DNA of 6,915 bases. Origin: Thermoplasmata archaeon. GTDB lineage: Archaea > Thermoplasmatota > Thermoplasmata > Lutacidiplasmatales > UBA184. The stretch is taken from positions 1-6,915 of the forward strand of contig JAKIVW010000102.1 in NCBI GenBank assembly GCA_022750355.1, written 5' to 3'. The first letter of the stretch is position 1. Every line of letters starts with the position of its first letter. The notes beneath the pieces were generated by a model. It searched no databases. It was not told the DNA's origin and saw only the letters and a list, made by a program, of their open reading frames with translations. The position numbers were made by a program, and so were the translations under genes. Positions 1 through 6,423 of the stretch are shown in pieces.

Positions 1-19
1 TTCCGTACTGCGGGCGACA

Positions 20-60
20 CGGTCCCCCATCGGTCCGGTCCCATAGGAACCTATCGGTCC
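20..60. repeat. Cluster of CGGTCC repeats with an inverted repeat
   Basis: CGGTCC occurs four times in 41 bases (20-25, 31-36, 36-41, 55-60), two of them within an 8-base direct repeat ATCGGTCC (29-36 and 53-60). ATAGG (43-47) and CCTAT (50-54) form a perfect inverted repeat two bases apart, extending imperfectly to 37-60 (9 of 11 positions pair). The short spacer and lack of a T-run argue against an intrinsic terminator; an operator-like dyad or a repeat remnant is possible. It lies 3' of the HSDR_N-like gene. Bases 1-103 otherwise show no gene I can support. Confidence 0.45.
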
Positions 61-103
61 CCGAGGGAGCCCCCCGAACGTCGCCGGGCGGAGCCGATCG
101 GAC

Positions 104-1033
104 CTACGCTCCGGGGGCGAGCCCCGCCCGGGCTCGCAGGGCGTGGTAGAAACCACCGAAACTCGTGGCGGTGGGAGTGCGCATTCCCTGATTCCGGAGC
201 TGCTCTCGGACCTCGCGCGGACCCTGGCGCAGGTCGAGGATCTTGGCCGAGTCGAACTTGTACTGGAAGGTGCCCGCGGGTCCGCGGGGGAACGGCTCCC
301 AGTCGCGGGGCGTGGTGGTGCGGAGGTCCTGGGGTCGCTTTCCGTCGGACGGCGCGAAGCCCGGCAGCGTGAGGTGCTCCTCCGTGAGCCAGAGCATCGT
401 CGCGTCGCGGATCGCGTCCTCGGTCGTCGCGTCGAGGGCCCCCGGCGACACTTGGGAACGAACCCAACCGACCAACGCGTCGAACGTCTTCTCGGTGTTC
501 TCCTCGAGCATCTGCAATACCGCGAGTCGGATCGCGCTTCGGCGCAGCTGTTCGATGCCGGTATCGCTCAGCCGGAACTCGGCCGTGAGACCGAGCAAGC
601 TCTCCGAATTGTCGGCGAGCTGCTTGAGGGAGAGCACGGCCAACGGGGCCGCCGGTTCGTCCTTGGACACGTGCCACAGGGAGAATTCTCGCCCGTTCGT
701 GAGCAGGACCAGGGGAACTTTCGCGTGCTGAGCCTGCTCGGCCACGCCTCCGATCTCCGAGACGGAGGCCGTGCGCTCGCGGACGTCCAGGAACAATCGA
801 GCGTGACCCTCGGCGTTGAACAGCGCATAATCGACCGGCCCCTCGCCGGGTTTCGCCTCGAAATCGAGGTAGACCTGCTTTTTGTCGTGCGGATCCCAAC
901 CCAGGGCCACGAGGAACGGGTTCACGATCCAATGCCGGACCTGCTGCTCGGTGACCTCGGGTACATCCCGGAGCACCTCCTGCGCGACCTGGCTGAAGTC
1001 GGAAAGCCGGCGGCTCAAGTCGACTGCTTCCAT
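104..1033 (-). CDS. Uncharacterised protein with N-terminal HSDR_N-like (PD-(D/E)XK) domain
   Basis: I do not recognise a named gene. Residues about 25-120 resemble the N-terminal domain of type I restriction R subunits (HSDR_N): VTEQQVRHWIVNPFLVALGWDP, VDYALFN (D68), a hydrophobic strand ARLFLDVRE, then VPLVLLTNGREFSLWHV. In active members that strand ends in E-x-K; here it reads D83-V-R85, so the lysine appears replaced by arginine and nuclease activity is doubtful. Residues 160-225 look mostly helical, and 255-305 (FQYKFDSAKILDLRQ to FGGFYHALRARAG) form a separate basic C-terminal segment I cannot assign. No helicase, methylase or specificity subunit is nearby, so this is not a type I system. 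The start is well bounded: an in-frame TAA lies 30 bases upstream and no other start codon lies between. It follows the short-chain dehydrogenase gene after 33 bases and may have its own promoter. Possible roles are nucleic-acid binding or a decayed defence domain; both are inference. Confidence 0.72.
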   Translation of the reverse strand: MEAVDLSRRLSDFSQVAQEVLRDVPEVTEQQVRHWIVNPFLVALGWDPHDKKQVYLDFEAKPGEGPVDYALFNAEGHARLFLDVRERTASVSEIGGVAEQAQHAKVPLVLLTNGREFSLWHVSKDEPAAPLAVLSLKQLADNSESLLGLTAEFRLSDTGIEQLRRSAIRLAVLQMLEENTEKTFDALVGWVRSQVSPGALDATTEDAIRDATMLWLTEEHLTLPGFAPSDGKRPQDLRTTTPRDWEPFPRGPAGTFQYKFDSAKILDLRQGPREVREQLRNQGMRTPTATSFGGFYHALRARAGLAPGA

Positions 1034-1058
1034 CGCCGGGACGATGGGCGGGTCTGTG

Positions 1059-1069
1059 CCTTAAATCTA
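1059..1069 (-). promoter_or_regulatory. Possible TATA-type promoter of the HSDR_N-like gene
   Basis: On the minus strand the bases read TAGATTTAAGG, a rare AT-rich patch overlapping the stop codon of the short-chain dehydrogenase gene. Its centre is about 29 nt before the ATG at 1033, and no Shine-Dalgarno sequence separates them (CCCATCGTCCCGGCG before ATG). This spacing is what an archaeal TATA box with a leaderless transcript would give. TAGATT also fits a bacterial TAnnnT minus-10 element, but I see no matching minus-35. The call is tentative. Confidence 0.4.
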
Positions 1070-1984
1070 CCCGTTCGGACGGTGGGACCGGAGTCGCATC
1101 CCCTCGCCCCGCAGGAACGGTTCGACCGGCTCGAGCGGGGTCGCGAGTCCCTCGTAGGGAGGGAATCCGAGCCGGTCGGAGACCAGCCATTCGACCTCGT
1201 ACGGATAGAGCAGAGTCGAGCCCAAGATCTCGAGCCATCGTGCGAGCCGCTCGCCGGCCCTCGCGGAAAGCTGGAAATAATGAGGGGACAGGCCCAACGT
1301 CCCGAACATGAAGTCGGTCAACTCGCGGTAGCCCCACGTCCGGGGGCCGCCGGCGGTGAGAGTGCGAGATCCGTCGAGCCCCGCCTCCCGCCGCACGATG
1401 CGGGCCAGGTCTCGGACCGCGATCGGGCTCACGTGGTAGCTGCCGTCGCCGAACATCGGGAAGCGGTGCCATCGGCGCATCGTGCGCAGCATCACCGTGA
1501 GCAGCTTGTCCTGCGGACCGAACAGCATGGTCGGCCGCACGATCGAAAAGTCGACGCCGCTCGCAATCAGGGCAGCGTCGACCTGCCGCTTTCGCAGCAT
1601 GTAGGGCAGGGTCGACTCGATGTGGTCGGTCGCCACCGGGACGCTGATGTGGACGAATCGTCGAACTCCCGCGGTTCGACAGTCGGAGATGAGTCGGCTG
1701 AGACCTTCGGCCAACGGTCGGAATCGGCGGTCCGGACCGGATCGATACCACGCGACGTTCACGACCACGTCGACCCCGTCCAACATCGGTCCCCAATGGG
1801 GAACCGTCGCGACGTCCGCCGGAACCCACTCCACGGACGCGGCGGATTCTTCCGGAGCGAGCGTCCGATGGACCGACCGGATGTCCCAATCTCCTGCGAA
1901 CTCCTGCACGAGAGCTCGCCCGGCCAGACCACCGCCGCCGCCGACGAGCAGCATCCGAGGGCGGCGAGTCCCGCCCCCGTTCAT
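1067..1984 (-). CDS. NAD(P)-binding atypical short-chain dehydrogenase, NDUFA9-like
   Basis: This 305-residue Rossmann protein resembles extended/atypical short-chain dehydrogenases, in particular the group around the complex I accessory subunit NDUFA9. The nucleotide-binding loop GGGGGLAG is at 15-22, following strand MLLV. A DVATVPHW segment at 57-64 matches the usual acidic adenine contact, and VDVVVNVAW (71-79) marks the fourth strand. YMLRK (128-132) keeps the YxxxK pair, and IVRPTMLFGPQDK (148-160) is typical of the family. The Ser before the Tyr is not clear (HISVPVATD), so dehydrogenase activity is uncertain. The chosen ATG (1984) overlaps the lipB stop by 4 bases; M11 (1954) sits just before the first strand and is an alternative. 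Neither has a ribosome binding site. Translation appears coupled to lipB. The substrate is unknown: candidates are a sugar-nucleotide or quinone-related reductase, or a structural NADPH-binding role. The fold is secure, the function is not. Confidence 0.85.
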   Translation of the reverse strand: MNGGGTRRPRMLLVGGGGGLAGRALVQEFAGDWDIRSVHRTLAPEESAASVEWVPADVATVPHWGPMLDGVDVVVNVAWYRSGPDRRFRPLAEGLSRLISDCRTAGVRRFVHISVPVATDHIESTLPYMLRKRQVDAALIASGVDFSIVRPTMLFGPQDKLLTVMLRTMRRWHRFPMFGDGSYHVSPIAVRDLARIVRREAGLDGSRTLTAGGPRTWGYRELTDFMFGTLGLSPHYFQLSARAGERLARWLEILGSTLLYPYEVEWLVSDRLGFPPYEGLATPLEPVEPFLRGEGMRLRSHRPNG

Positions 1985-2619
1985 GCGGCGGGTGCGGCGG
2001 CGCGGAGCGGCCGGTGGCTCAGTCGTTCGAAGGCGCGTCGGACGTGCGGCTTTACCTCGTCGACCGAGAGGGAATGTCCGACTTCGCGGGCGAGCGAAGT
2101 CATGACCGGTCCGTCGAATCCACAGGGATGGAATCGGTCGAACGGAGCGAGATCGAGGTCTACGTTGAGCGCGAATCCGTGGTAGGTGACCCAACCCTCG
2201 ACCGCGATCCCGACCGAGGCGATCTTCCGAGTTCCCGCCACCCAAACTCCCCGGCGACCCGAGACGTGTCCCCCGGTCACCCCGAACGGGGCGATCGACG
2301 CGACCACCGCGCGCTCGACCTCCGTGACGAACCCTCGGACGTCGTGGTCCCACGGTGCGAGGTCGACGATCGGATAACCGACCAACTGACCGGGAGCGTG
2401 ATAGGTCGCTCGACCGCCGCGCTCCACTTCCACCACGGGCAAGCCGCTCGCCCGAGCAGCCCCGTCGTCCCCTTCGACCCCGATCGTCACGACCGGCGGG
2501 TGTTCGACCAAGATCAGCGTGTCCGGGATCCGAGCGGCCCGACGTTCCCCGACGAGCGCGCGCATCGCCGCGAGGGACTCGCGATAGTCGCGCAAGCCCC
2601 AATCAACGACCGACAGCAT
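1981..2619 (-). CDS. lipB: Lipoyl(octanoyl) transferase LipB
   Basis: LipB moves octanoate from acyl carrier protein to the lipoyl-domain lysine of E2; LipA then inserts two sulfurs. The 212-residue protein has normal family length. Visible motifs are LVEHPPVVTIG (37-47), RGGRATYHAPGQ (67-78) with its histidine at 74, and GTRKIASVGI (129-138) with lysine K132. The thioester-forming cysteine is C166 in HPCGFDGPV. The usual TYHGPGQ has Ala at 75 in place of Gly, a conservative change. The reading frame runs on upstream, but family similarity begins at MLSVVDWGLRDY, so the ATG at 2619 is chosen; the bases before it (GGCGGACGG) give only a weak ribosome site. The gene overlaps the E3 3' end by 17 bases, and its TGA overlaps the next ATG by 4. 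Placement next to E2 points to dedicated lipoylation of this complex. LplA-type ligases lack this Cys/Lys arrangement. No lipA is in the window. Confidence 0.95.
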   Translation of the reverse strand: MLSVVDWGLRDYRESLAAMRALVGERRAARIPDTLILVEHPPVVTIGVEGDDGAARASGLPVVEVERGGRATYHAPGQLVGYPIVDLAPWDHDVRGFVTEVERAVVASIAPFGVTGGHVSGRRGVWVAGTRKIASVGIAVEGWVTYHGFALNVDLDLAPFDRFHPCGFDGPVMTSLAREVGHSLSVDEVKPHVRRAFERLSHRPLRAAAPAA

Positions 2620-4045
2620 CCGTCCGCCTGCGGGCCACGTGCATCGGTTCCCCGAGCCACAGGAGCGCCGCCTCCTGGAGGGCCTCGGAAAAGGTGGGAT
2701 GGGGATGGATCGTGAGGGAGACGTCCCGAACGGTCGCGCCCATCTCGATCGCCAACGCCGCCTCGGCGATGAACTCCCCGCTCGCTTCTCCGGCCACGTG
2801 GACCCCCAGCAAAAGCCCGCTGACCGTATCGCCGAGGATCTTTCCCCAGCCGCCGGTCGCGTGGGCCGCGTGGGCTCGGCCGAGAGCCGCGAACGGAAAC
2901 CGGACCTCCCGTACGGTGTGGCCGAGCTTTTCGGCGGCCTCGCGAGTGAGACCGACGGTCGCGAGCTCGGGCGTCGTGAAGACGACGGCGGGCATCGCTT
3001 CGAACTGGAATCGGGTCGTCCGGCCCGCGATCGCCTCGGCGGCGACCGTGCCCTCGCGGTAGGCCTTGTGCGCGAGCATCGGGGGCCGGGCGACATCCCC
3101 GACCGCGTAGATGTGGGGCACGTTCGTGCGGAGCTGGTCGTCGACGCCGATGAATCCCGATTTCGGGTCGCTCACAATACCCGCTTCTTCGAGCGCGAGC
3201 TCGCGGGAGGCCGGCCGTTTTCCGATCGTGACGAACAGCCGCTCGGCTTCCAGTACTTCGGGTCCGTTAGCTCCCTCGACCTTGAGCGCCACCCCCTTCG
3301 GTCTCCGTTCGAGAGCGAGCGCCTTCGTGCCCACCCGCACCTTGACCCCGAGGCGCTCGAGGGAGCCGGTAAGCTCCCGAGAGAGGTCGGGCTCGATCCC
3401 CGGCAGAAGTTGTGGGAGCAGTTCGACGATGGTGACGTCGACCCCGACGCGAGCGAGAAACTCGCCCAACTCGCAGCCACTGACACCGCCGCCGAGGACG
3501 AGGATGGATTTCGGGAGGGAGGTCATCCGCAACAAGTCCCACGCGGTGATCACCGTCGTACCATCGGACTCGAATCCGCGGAGCACGGCCGGTACCGCAC
3601 CGGTCGCGATGATGGCGTGTTCGAAATCGATCCGCTCGTGCCCCCCGTCCGGCGCGGTGAAATCGACGGAGTGGGGGCCCGTGAATCGGGCCTCGCCCTT
3701 CAGGACGACGACGCCCGCCGATTTGAGCAGCGAGGCGACTCCCTCCCGTTCCTTGGCCACGACCGAATCCTTCCATCGCATCGTCTGCGGGAGGTCGAAC
3801 TGAACCTCGGTCGCTCGTACGCCGACTTCCGGACCCTCGGTGCGCAGGGCCTCGTACAGGAGGGACGCGTGGATGAGGGCCTTCGAGGGGATGCAGCCTC
3901 GGTTGAGGCATTCCCCGCCGAGCTCGTCCTTCTCCACCAACAGCACTTTCAGTCCGAGCTGACCCGCTCGGATCGCCGCGACGTAACCACCGGGTCCGCC
4001 TCCGATCACCAAGACCGGGGTCGAACGCGCGTAAGTTCCCGCCAT
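2603..4045 (-). CDS. lpdA: Dihydrolipoamide dehydrogenase (E3)
   Basis: This flavoprotein reoxidises dihydrolipoamide on E2 and reduces NAD+. The 480 residues match the family length of about 460-480. The FAD-binding GGGPGG is at 15-20. The redox-active disulfide sits in CLNRGCIPSK (C46 and C51). The second dinucleotide fold has GGGVSGCELGEF at 185-196, followed by E208 at the end of the next strand, where an acidic residue favours NAD+ over NADP+. The second FAD contact is IYAVGDV (312-318), and the dimerisation domain ends in HPHPTFSE, giving the catalytic pair H449 and E454. The start is the ATG immediately after the E1 alpha TAG, preceded by a strong GGAGGGG. The last 17 bases overlap the lipB start in another frame. 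Related flavoprotein disulfide reductases such as mercuric reductase share the fold, but the complete active site and the E1/E2 neighbours make E3 the clear choice. Confidence 0.97.
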   Translation of the reverse strand: MAGTYARSTPVLVIGGGPGGYVAAIRAGQLGLKVLLVEKDELGGECLNRGCIPSKALIHASLLYEALRTEGPEVGVRATEVQFDLPQTMRWKDSVVAKEREGVASLLKSAGVVVLKGEARFTGPHSVDFTAPDGGHERIDFEHAIIATGAVPAVLRGFESDGTTVITAWDLLRMTSLPKSILVLGGGVSGCELGEFLARVGVDVTIVELLPQLLPGIEPDLSRELTGSLERLGVKVRVGTKALALERRPKGVALKVEGANGPEVLEAERLFVTIGKRPASRELALEEAGIVSDPKSGFIGVDDQLRTNVPHIYAVGDVARPPMLAHKAYREGTVAAEAIAGRTTRFQFEAMPAVVFTTPELATVGLTREAAEKLGHTVREVRFPFAALGRAHAAHATGGWGKILGDTVSGLLLGVHVAGEASGEFIAEAALAIEMGATVRDVSLTIHPHPTFSEALQEAALLWLGEPMHVARRRTDAVGR

Positions 4046-5113
4046 CTAGTGGTTCCCCTCCGGGGGGTGAGCGCCCCGAACGGAGCTCGGAAGGGCATAG
4101 ACGTCTTCGGTGAGCGATGCCGGGGTCGGGGGGGCCGTCTCCTCGGCGATGCGGACGGCGGCCCGCACCTCCTCTTCGGCCGCGGCGGTCAGTTGCACCC
4201 GAGCCGGGTCGCTCAGGAGATCGTGCGCCGAGAGCCACCCCGCGAGCCGCAGGAACGGGTCGTGGCTCAGGGCGCGGTCGGACCAGTCCTTGGGCTGGTA
4301 GCGGCCCGGGTCGTCCGAGCTCGAGTGGGGCGTCATCCGGTACACGAGGAACTCGAGCAGCGTGGGTCCTTCACCGGCCCGAGCCGCGTCCATCGCTTCC
4401 CGGAGGGATCGGTGGACCGCGATGACGTCGGTCCCGTCCACGCGACGGCCCGGCATCCCGTACGAGGGGCCCTTCTCGGCGAGGGTCGCGACCGCCGACT
4501 GGCGTTCGACCGGAAGCGAGATCGCCCACTGGTTGTTCGTGCAACAGAAGACGACCGGCAGTTTCCATACCGCCGCCAGGTTGAGCCCCGCATGGAAGTC
4601 GTTCGCGCTGGTCGCTCCGTCCCCAAAGAACGCGAGGGCGACCCCGGGGGACGCGCGGGACCGCATCCCGTACGCGACGCCCACGGCGTGCGTGATCTGC
4701 GTGCCGATGACGGAGGACATCGACACGTAATGGACCTCCGCTGCGCTCGGGTGGCAGGGCATGTTCCGGCCCCGGGCCGGGTCCCGGTCGTCCGCGAACA
4801 GGTGGTGGGCATACGTGACGAGGGAGTGGCCCCGAACCAGGGCGACGAGCTGCTCTCGGAGTCCGGGAAAAATCCAGTCGTCCGGGCCGGTCGCGAGACC
4901 GGCGGCGACGCTCACCCCTTCCTGACCGGTCGCGGCCCCGTAGAACCCGACGCGCCCTTGCCGTTGTAAGCCCTGCATCCGGGCGTCCAGCGCCCGGCCG
5001 AGGGCCATCCAGCGGTACATCGCGAGGAGGGTCGCGCGCCATTCCGGGCCGAGCGCCGATTCCACCTCGGCCGGCGAATAGGGGAGAGGAACGATCGCGC
5101 TCGCCGCGCTCAT
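4046..5113 (-). CDS. 2-oxoacid dehydrogenase complex E1 component, alpha subunit (branched-chain/pyruvate type)
   Basis: This 355-residue subunit carries the thiamine diphosphate site of E1 and pairs with the E1 beta encoded upstream of E2. The cofactor motif starts at GDGATSAND (164-172) and ends at NN (193-194), the usual GDG-to-NN spacing of about 30 residues. Other family blocks are GQEG (63-66), GRNMPCHPS (115-123) and SSVIGTQITHAVGVAYG (133-149). The C-terminal active-site loop reads HSSSDDPGRY (263-272); HSxSDD is the form I associate with branched-chain 2-oxoacid dehydrogenase E1 alpha, whereas pyruvate dehydrogenases usually carry a HGHSMSDP-like loop. This leans towards a branched-chain or broad substrate range but is not decisive. 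The start overlaps the E2 stop by 4 bases (ATGA), with only a weak upstream GAG, so initiation probably relies on coupling. The TAG stop touches the E3 start codon. Length is normal and nothing looks broken. Confidence 0.94.
   Translation of the reverse strand: MSAASAIVPLPYSPAEVESALGPEWRATLLAMYRWMALGRALDARMQGLQRQGRVGFYGAATGQEGVSVAAGLATGPDDWIFPGLREQLVALVRGHSLVTYAHHLFADDRDPARGRNMPCHPSAAEVHYVSMSSVIGTQITHAVGVAYGMRSRASPGVALAFFGDGATSANDFHAGLNLAAVWKLPVVFCCTNNQWAISLPVERQSAVATLAEKGPSYGMPGRRVDGTDVIAVHRSLREAMDAARAGEGPTLLEFLVYRMTPHSSSDDPGRYQPKDWSDRALSHDPFLRLAGWLSAHDLLSDPARVQLTAAAEEEVRAAVRIAEETAPPTPASLTEDVYALPSSVRGAHPPEGNH
4055..4061 (-). promoter_or_regulatory. Shine-Dalgarno sequence of the E3 gene
   Basis: GGAGGGG on the minus strand lies 9 bases before the E3 ATG at 4045, within the last codons of the E1 alpha gene. 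It is the strongest ribosome binding site in the window and fixes the E3 start at the ATG that directly follows the E1 alpha TAG. Confidence 0.7.
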
Positions 5114-6411
5114 GCCATCTCAGCGAACATCTGGTGGGGGTCTTCGAGGTACGATTTGACGGTCGCGAGGAACTGGGCGCCCACGATCCCGTCGAGCACC
5201 CGGTGGTCTAGGGAGACGGAGAGGTTCATGAGGTCGGCCGGCCCGAGCGTGCCGTCGGGACGGTAAACCGGTCGGCGCTGGATCTTGTGCACGCCCATGA
5301 TCGCGACCTCCGGATAGTTGAGGATCGGGGTCGCCAGAACTCCGCCGAGCGCCCCGAGGCTGGTGATCGTGAACGTCCCTCCCGACATTTCGGGCCGGGT
5401 CAATTTCCCCGCCCGACCCCGTTCGGCCAGGTCCGCGATCTCTTTCGACAATTCGAGGATGCTCCTTTCGTCCGCGTGGTGGACGACCGGGACGATCAAC
5501 CCCTCGGGGGCCGCCGTGGCGATCCCGATGTTGAATGCCGAATGCAGTACGAGCTCCATCCGGGCGTCGTCGATGGTCGCGTTCACGCGGGGGTGCGCCC
5601 GCAAGCCGGCGACGACCGCTTTCACGAAGAACGGTAGAAAACTCAGTTTGGAGCCCTGCTTCTCGACGTGCTTCGCCATCCGGTCCCGGAGGAGCACGAG
5701 CTCGGAGACGTCGACCTCTTCGACATACGTGAAGTGGGCCGCCGTGTGGGTGGAGAGCGTCATGTGATCCCAGATCGCCCGTCGGATCCCACGGATCGGG
5801 ACCCGCTCGGTCGAGTCGGACGAGTCCCCCCCGGCCGGGGCCGTGGGTGCGGGGGTCGCCGGCGAGGGCGGTAGCGCCCCGGGGACCCCTGCCGTTCCGG
5901 GGGCAGCGCCCGAAGTCGGTGTCGCTCCTCCCGTGAGGTCGGCCTCCGTGACCCGGCCCTCGGGCCCGCTCCCGCGCACCGTGCGCAGGTCGATCCCACG
6001 CTCGGCCGCGATTCGGCGTAAGTAGGGGGAAGCGAGGATCCGCGCCGGGGATTCACCGGTGGCAGCGGCCGGTCCGGCCGCGGGAGGCGGGGCCGCGTTG
6101 GTGGGCTTCGGGCTCTCGGATCGTGTTTCGGTCGGGGCCGCCGCCGGCGGGTTCGGGGGGGAGGTCGAACCTCTTTCGGTCTCGATCGAGACGAGAAGAC
6201 CTCCGACCTTGACCTTCTCACCGACCTGGGCGTGGATCCGGGAGATGCGACCGGCCTTGGGCGAGGGGATCTCGACGTTGGCTTTGTCGGTCAGAACACT
6301 GACGAGCGGCCCATCCTCGAGGACCATGTCCCCTTCCTTGACGAACCATTGGACCACCTCGCCTTCGGCGACCCCTTCCCCGATGTCGGGCAACCGGAAA
6401 TCGAACGCCAT
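5110..6411 (-). CDS. Dihydrolipoamide acyltransferase, E2 core of a 2-oxoacid dehydrogenase complex
   Basis: E2 forms the core of the complex and moves the acyl group from its swinging lipoyl arm to CoA. The 433-residue protein shows the full domain order. A single lipoyl domain spans about residues 1-78, with the acceptor lysine K43 in VLTDKANVEIP. An Ala/Pro-rich linker runs 81-122. The peripheral-subunit-binding domain is about 123-160 (ASPYLRRIAAERGID, GSGPEGRVTEAD). A second Ala/Pro/Thr linker runs to about 200, and the acyltransferase domain covers 201-433 with the active-site motif DHRVLDG (H403, D407). The single lipoyl domain is like Gram-positive, archaeal and branched-chain E2s rather than the three-domain enterobacterial PDH type. 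The start has a TAAGGA ribosome binding site 6 bases upstream. The TGA stop overlaps the E1 alpha ATG by 4 bases (ATGA). K43 is the expected target of LipB, encoded two genes further on. Acyl specificity is not resolved. Confidence 0.96.
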   Translation of the reverse strand: MAFDFRLPDIGEGVAEGEVVQWFVKEGDMVLEDGPLVSVLTDKANVEIPSPKAGRISRIHAQVGEKVKVGGLLVSIETERGSTSPPNPPAAAPTETRSESPKPTNAAPPPAAGPAAATGESPARILASPYLRRIAAERGIDLRTVRGSGPEGRVTEADLTGGATPTSGAAPGTAGVPGALPPSPATPAPTAPAGGDSSDSTERVPIRGIRRAIWDHMTLSTHTAAHFTYVEEVDVSELVLLRDRMAKHVEKQGSKLSFLPFFVKAVVAGLRAHPRVNATIDDARMELVLHSAFNIGIATAAPEGLIVPVVHHADERSILELSKEIADLAERGRAGKLTRPEMSGGTFTITSLGALGGVLATPILNYPEVAIMGVHKIQRRPVYRPDGTLGPADLMNLSVSLDHRVLDGIVGAQFLATVKSYLEDPHQMFAEMA

Positions 6412-6417
6412 GTCGGT

Positions 6418-6423
6418 TCCTTA
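6418..6423 (-). promoter_or_regulatory. Shine-Dalgarno sequence of the E2 gene
   Basis: On the minus strand TAAGGA lies 6 bases before the E2 ATG at 6411. It is a fair match to the anti-Shine-Dalgarno complement and shares its TAA with the E1 beta stop codon, which suggests coupling between termination of E1 beta and initiation of E2. It supports the chosen E2 start. Confidence 0.65.

Noticed and set aside
37..60. Intrinsic terminator for the operon
   Set aside because: The dyad has a two-base spacer too short for a stable RNA loop and no T-run follows on the minus strand.
1..147. Plus-strand coding tail entering from the left (frame beginning PYCGRHG and ending TAG at 145-147)
   Set aside because: It would overlap the end of the HSDR_N-like gene, has no recognisable motif, and the sequence contains the repeat cluster; support is insufficient.
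104..1033. A type I restriction-modification or other defence locus
   Set aside because: Only one domain resembling HSDR_N is present; there is no helicase motor, methylase or specificity gene, and the neighbours are metabolic.
143..2185. 680-codon plus-strand open frame opposite the HSDR_N-like, SDR and lipB genes
   Set aside because: It spans three genes and their boundaries on the other strand with low-complexity Arg/Glu/His-rich translation; this is a codon-bias shadow.
1985..2602. Upstream in-frame extension of the SDR protein (206 extra residues)
   Set aside because: It overlaps lipB completely and has no similarity to the family; the Rossmann strand begins just after the ATG at 1984.
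2620..3096. Upstream in-frame extension of LipB (159 extra residues)
   Set aside because: The extension lies inside the E3 gene in another frame and has Arg/Ser/Pro-rich composition; family similarity begins exactly at the ATG at 2619.
2639..4969. 776-codon plus-strand open frame opposite E3 and E1 alpha
   Set aside because: It is antisense to two genes with complete catalytic motifs, its translation is rich in Arg/Gly/Asp with no recognisable domain, and long antisense frames are expected in GC-rich coding DNA.
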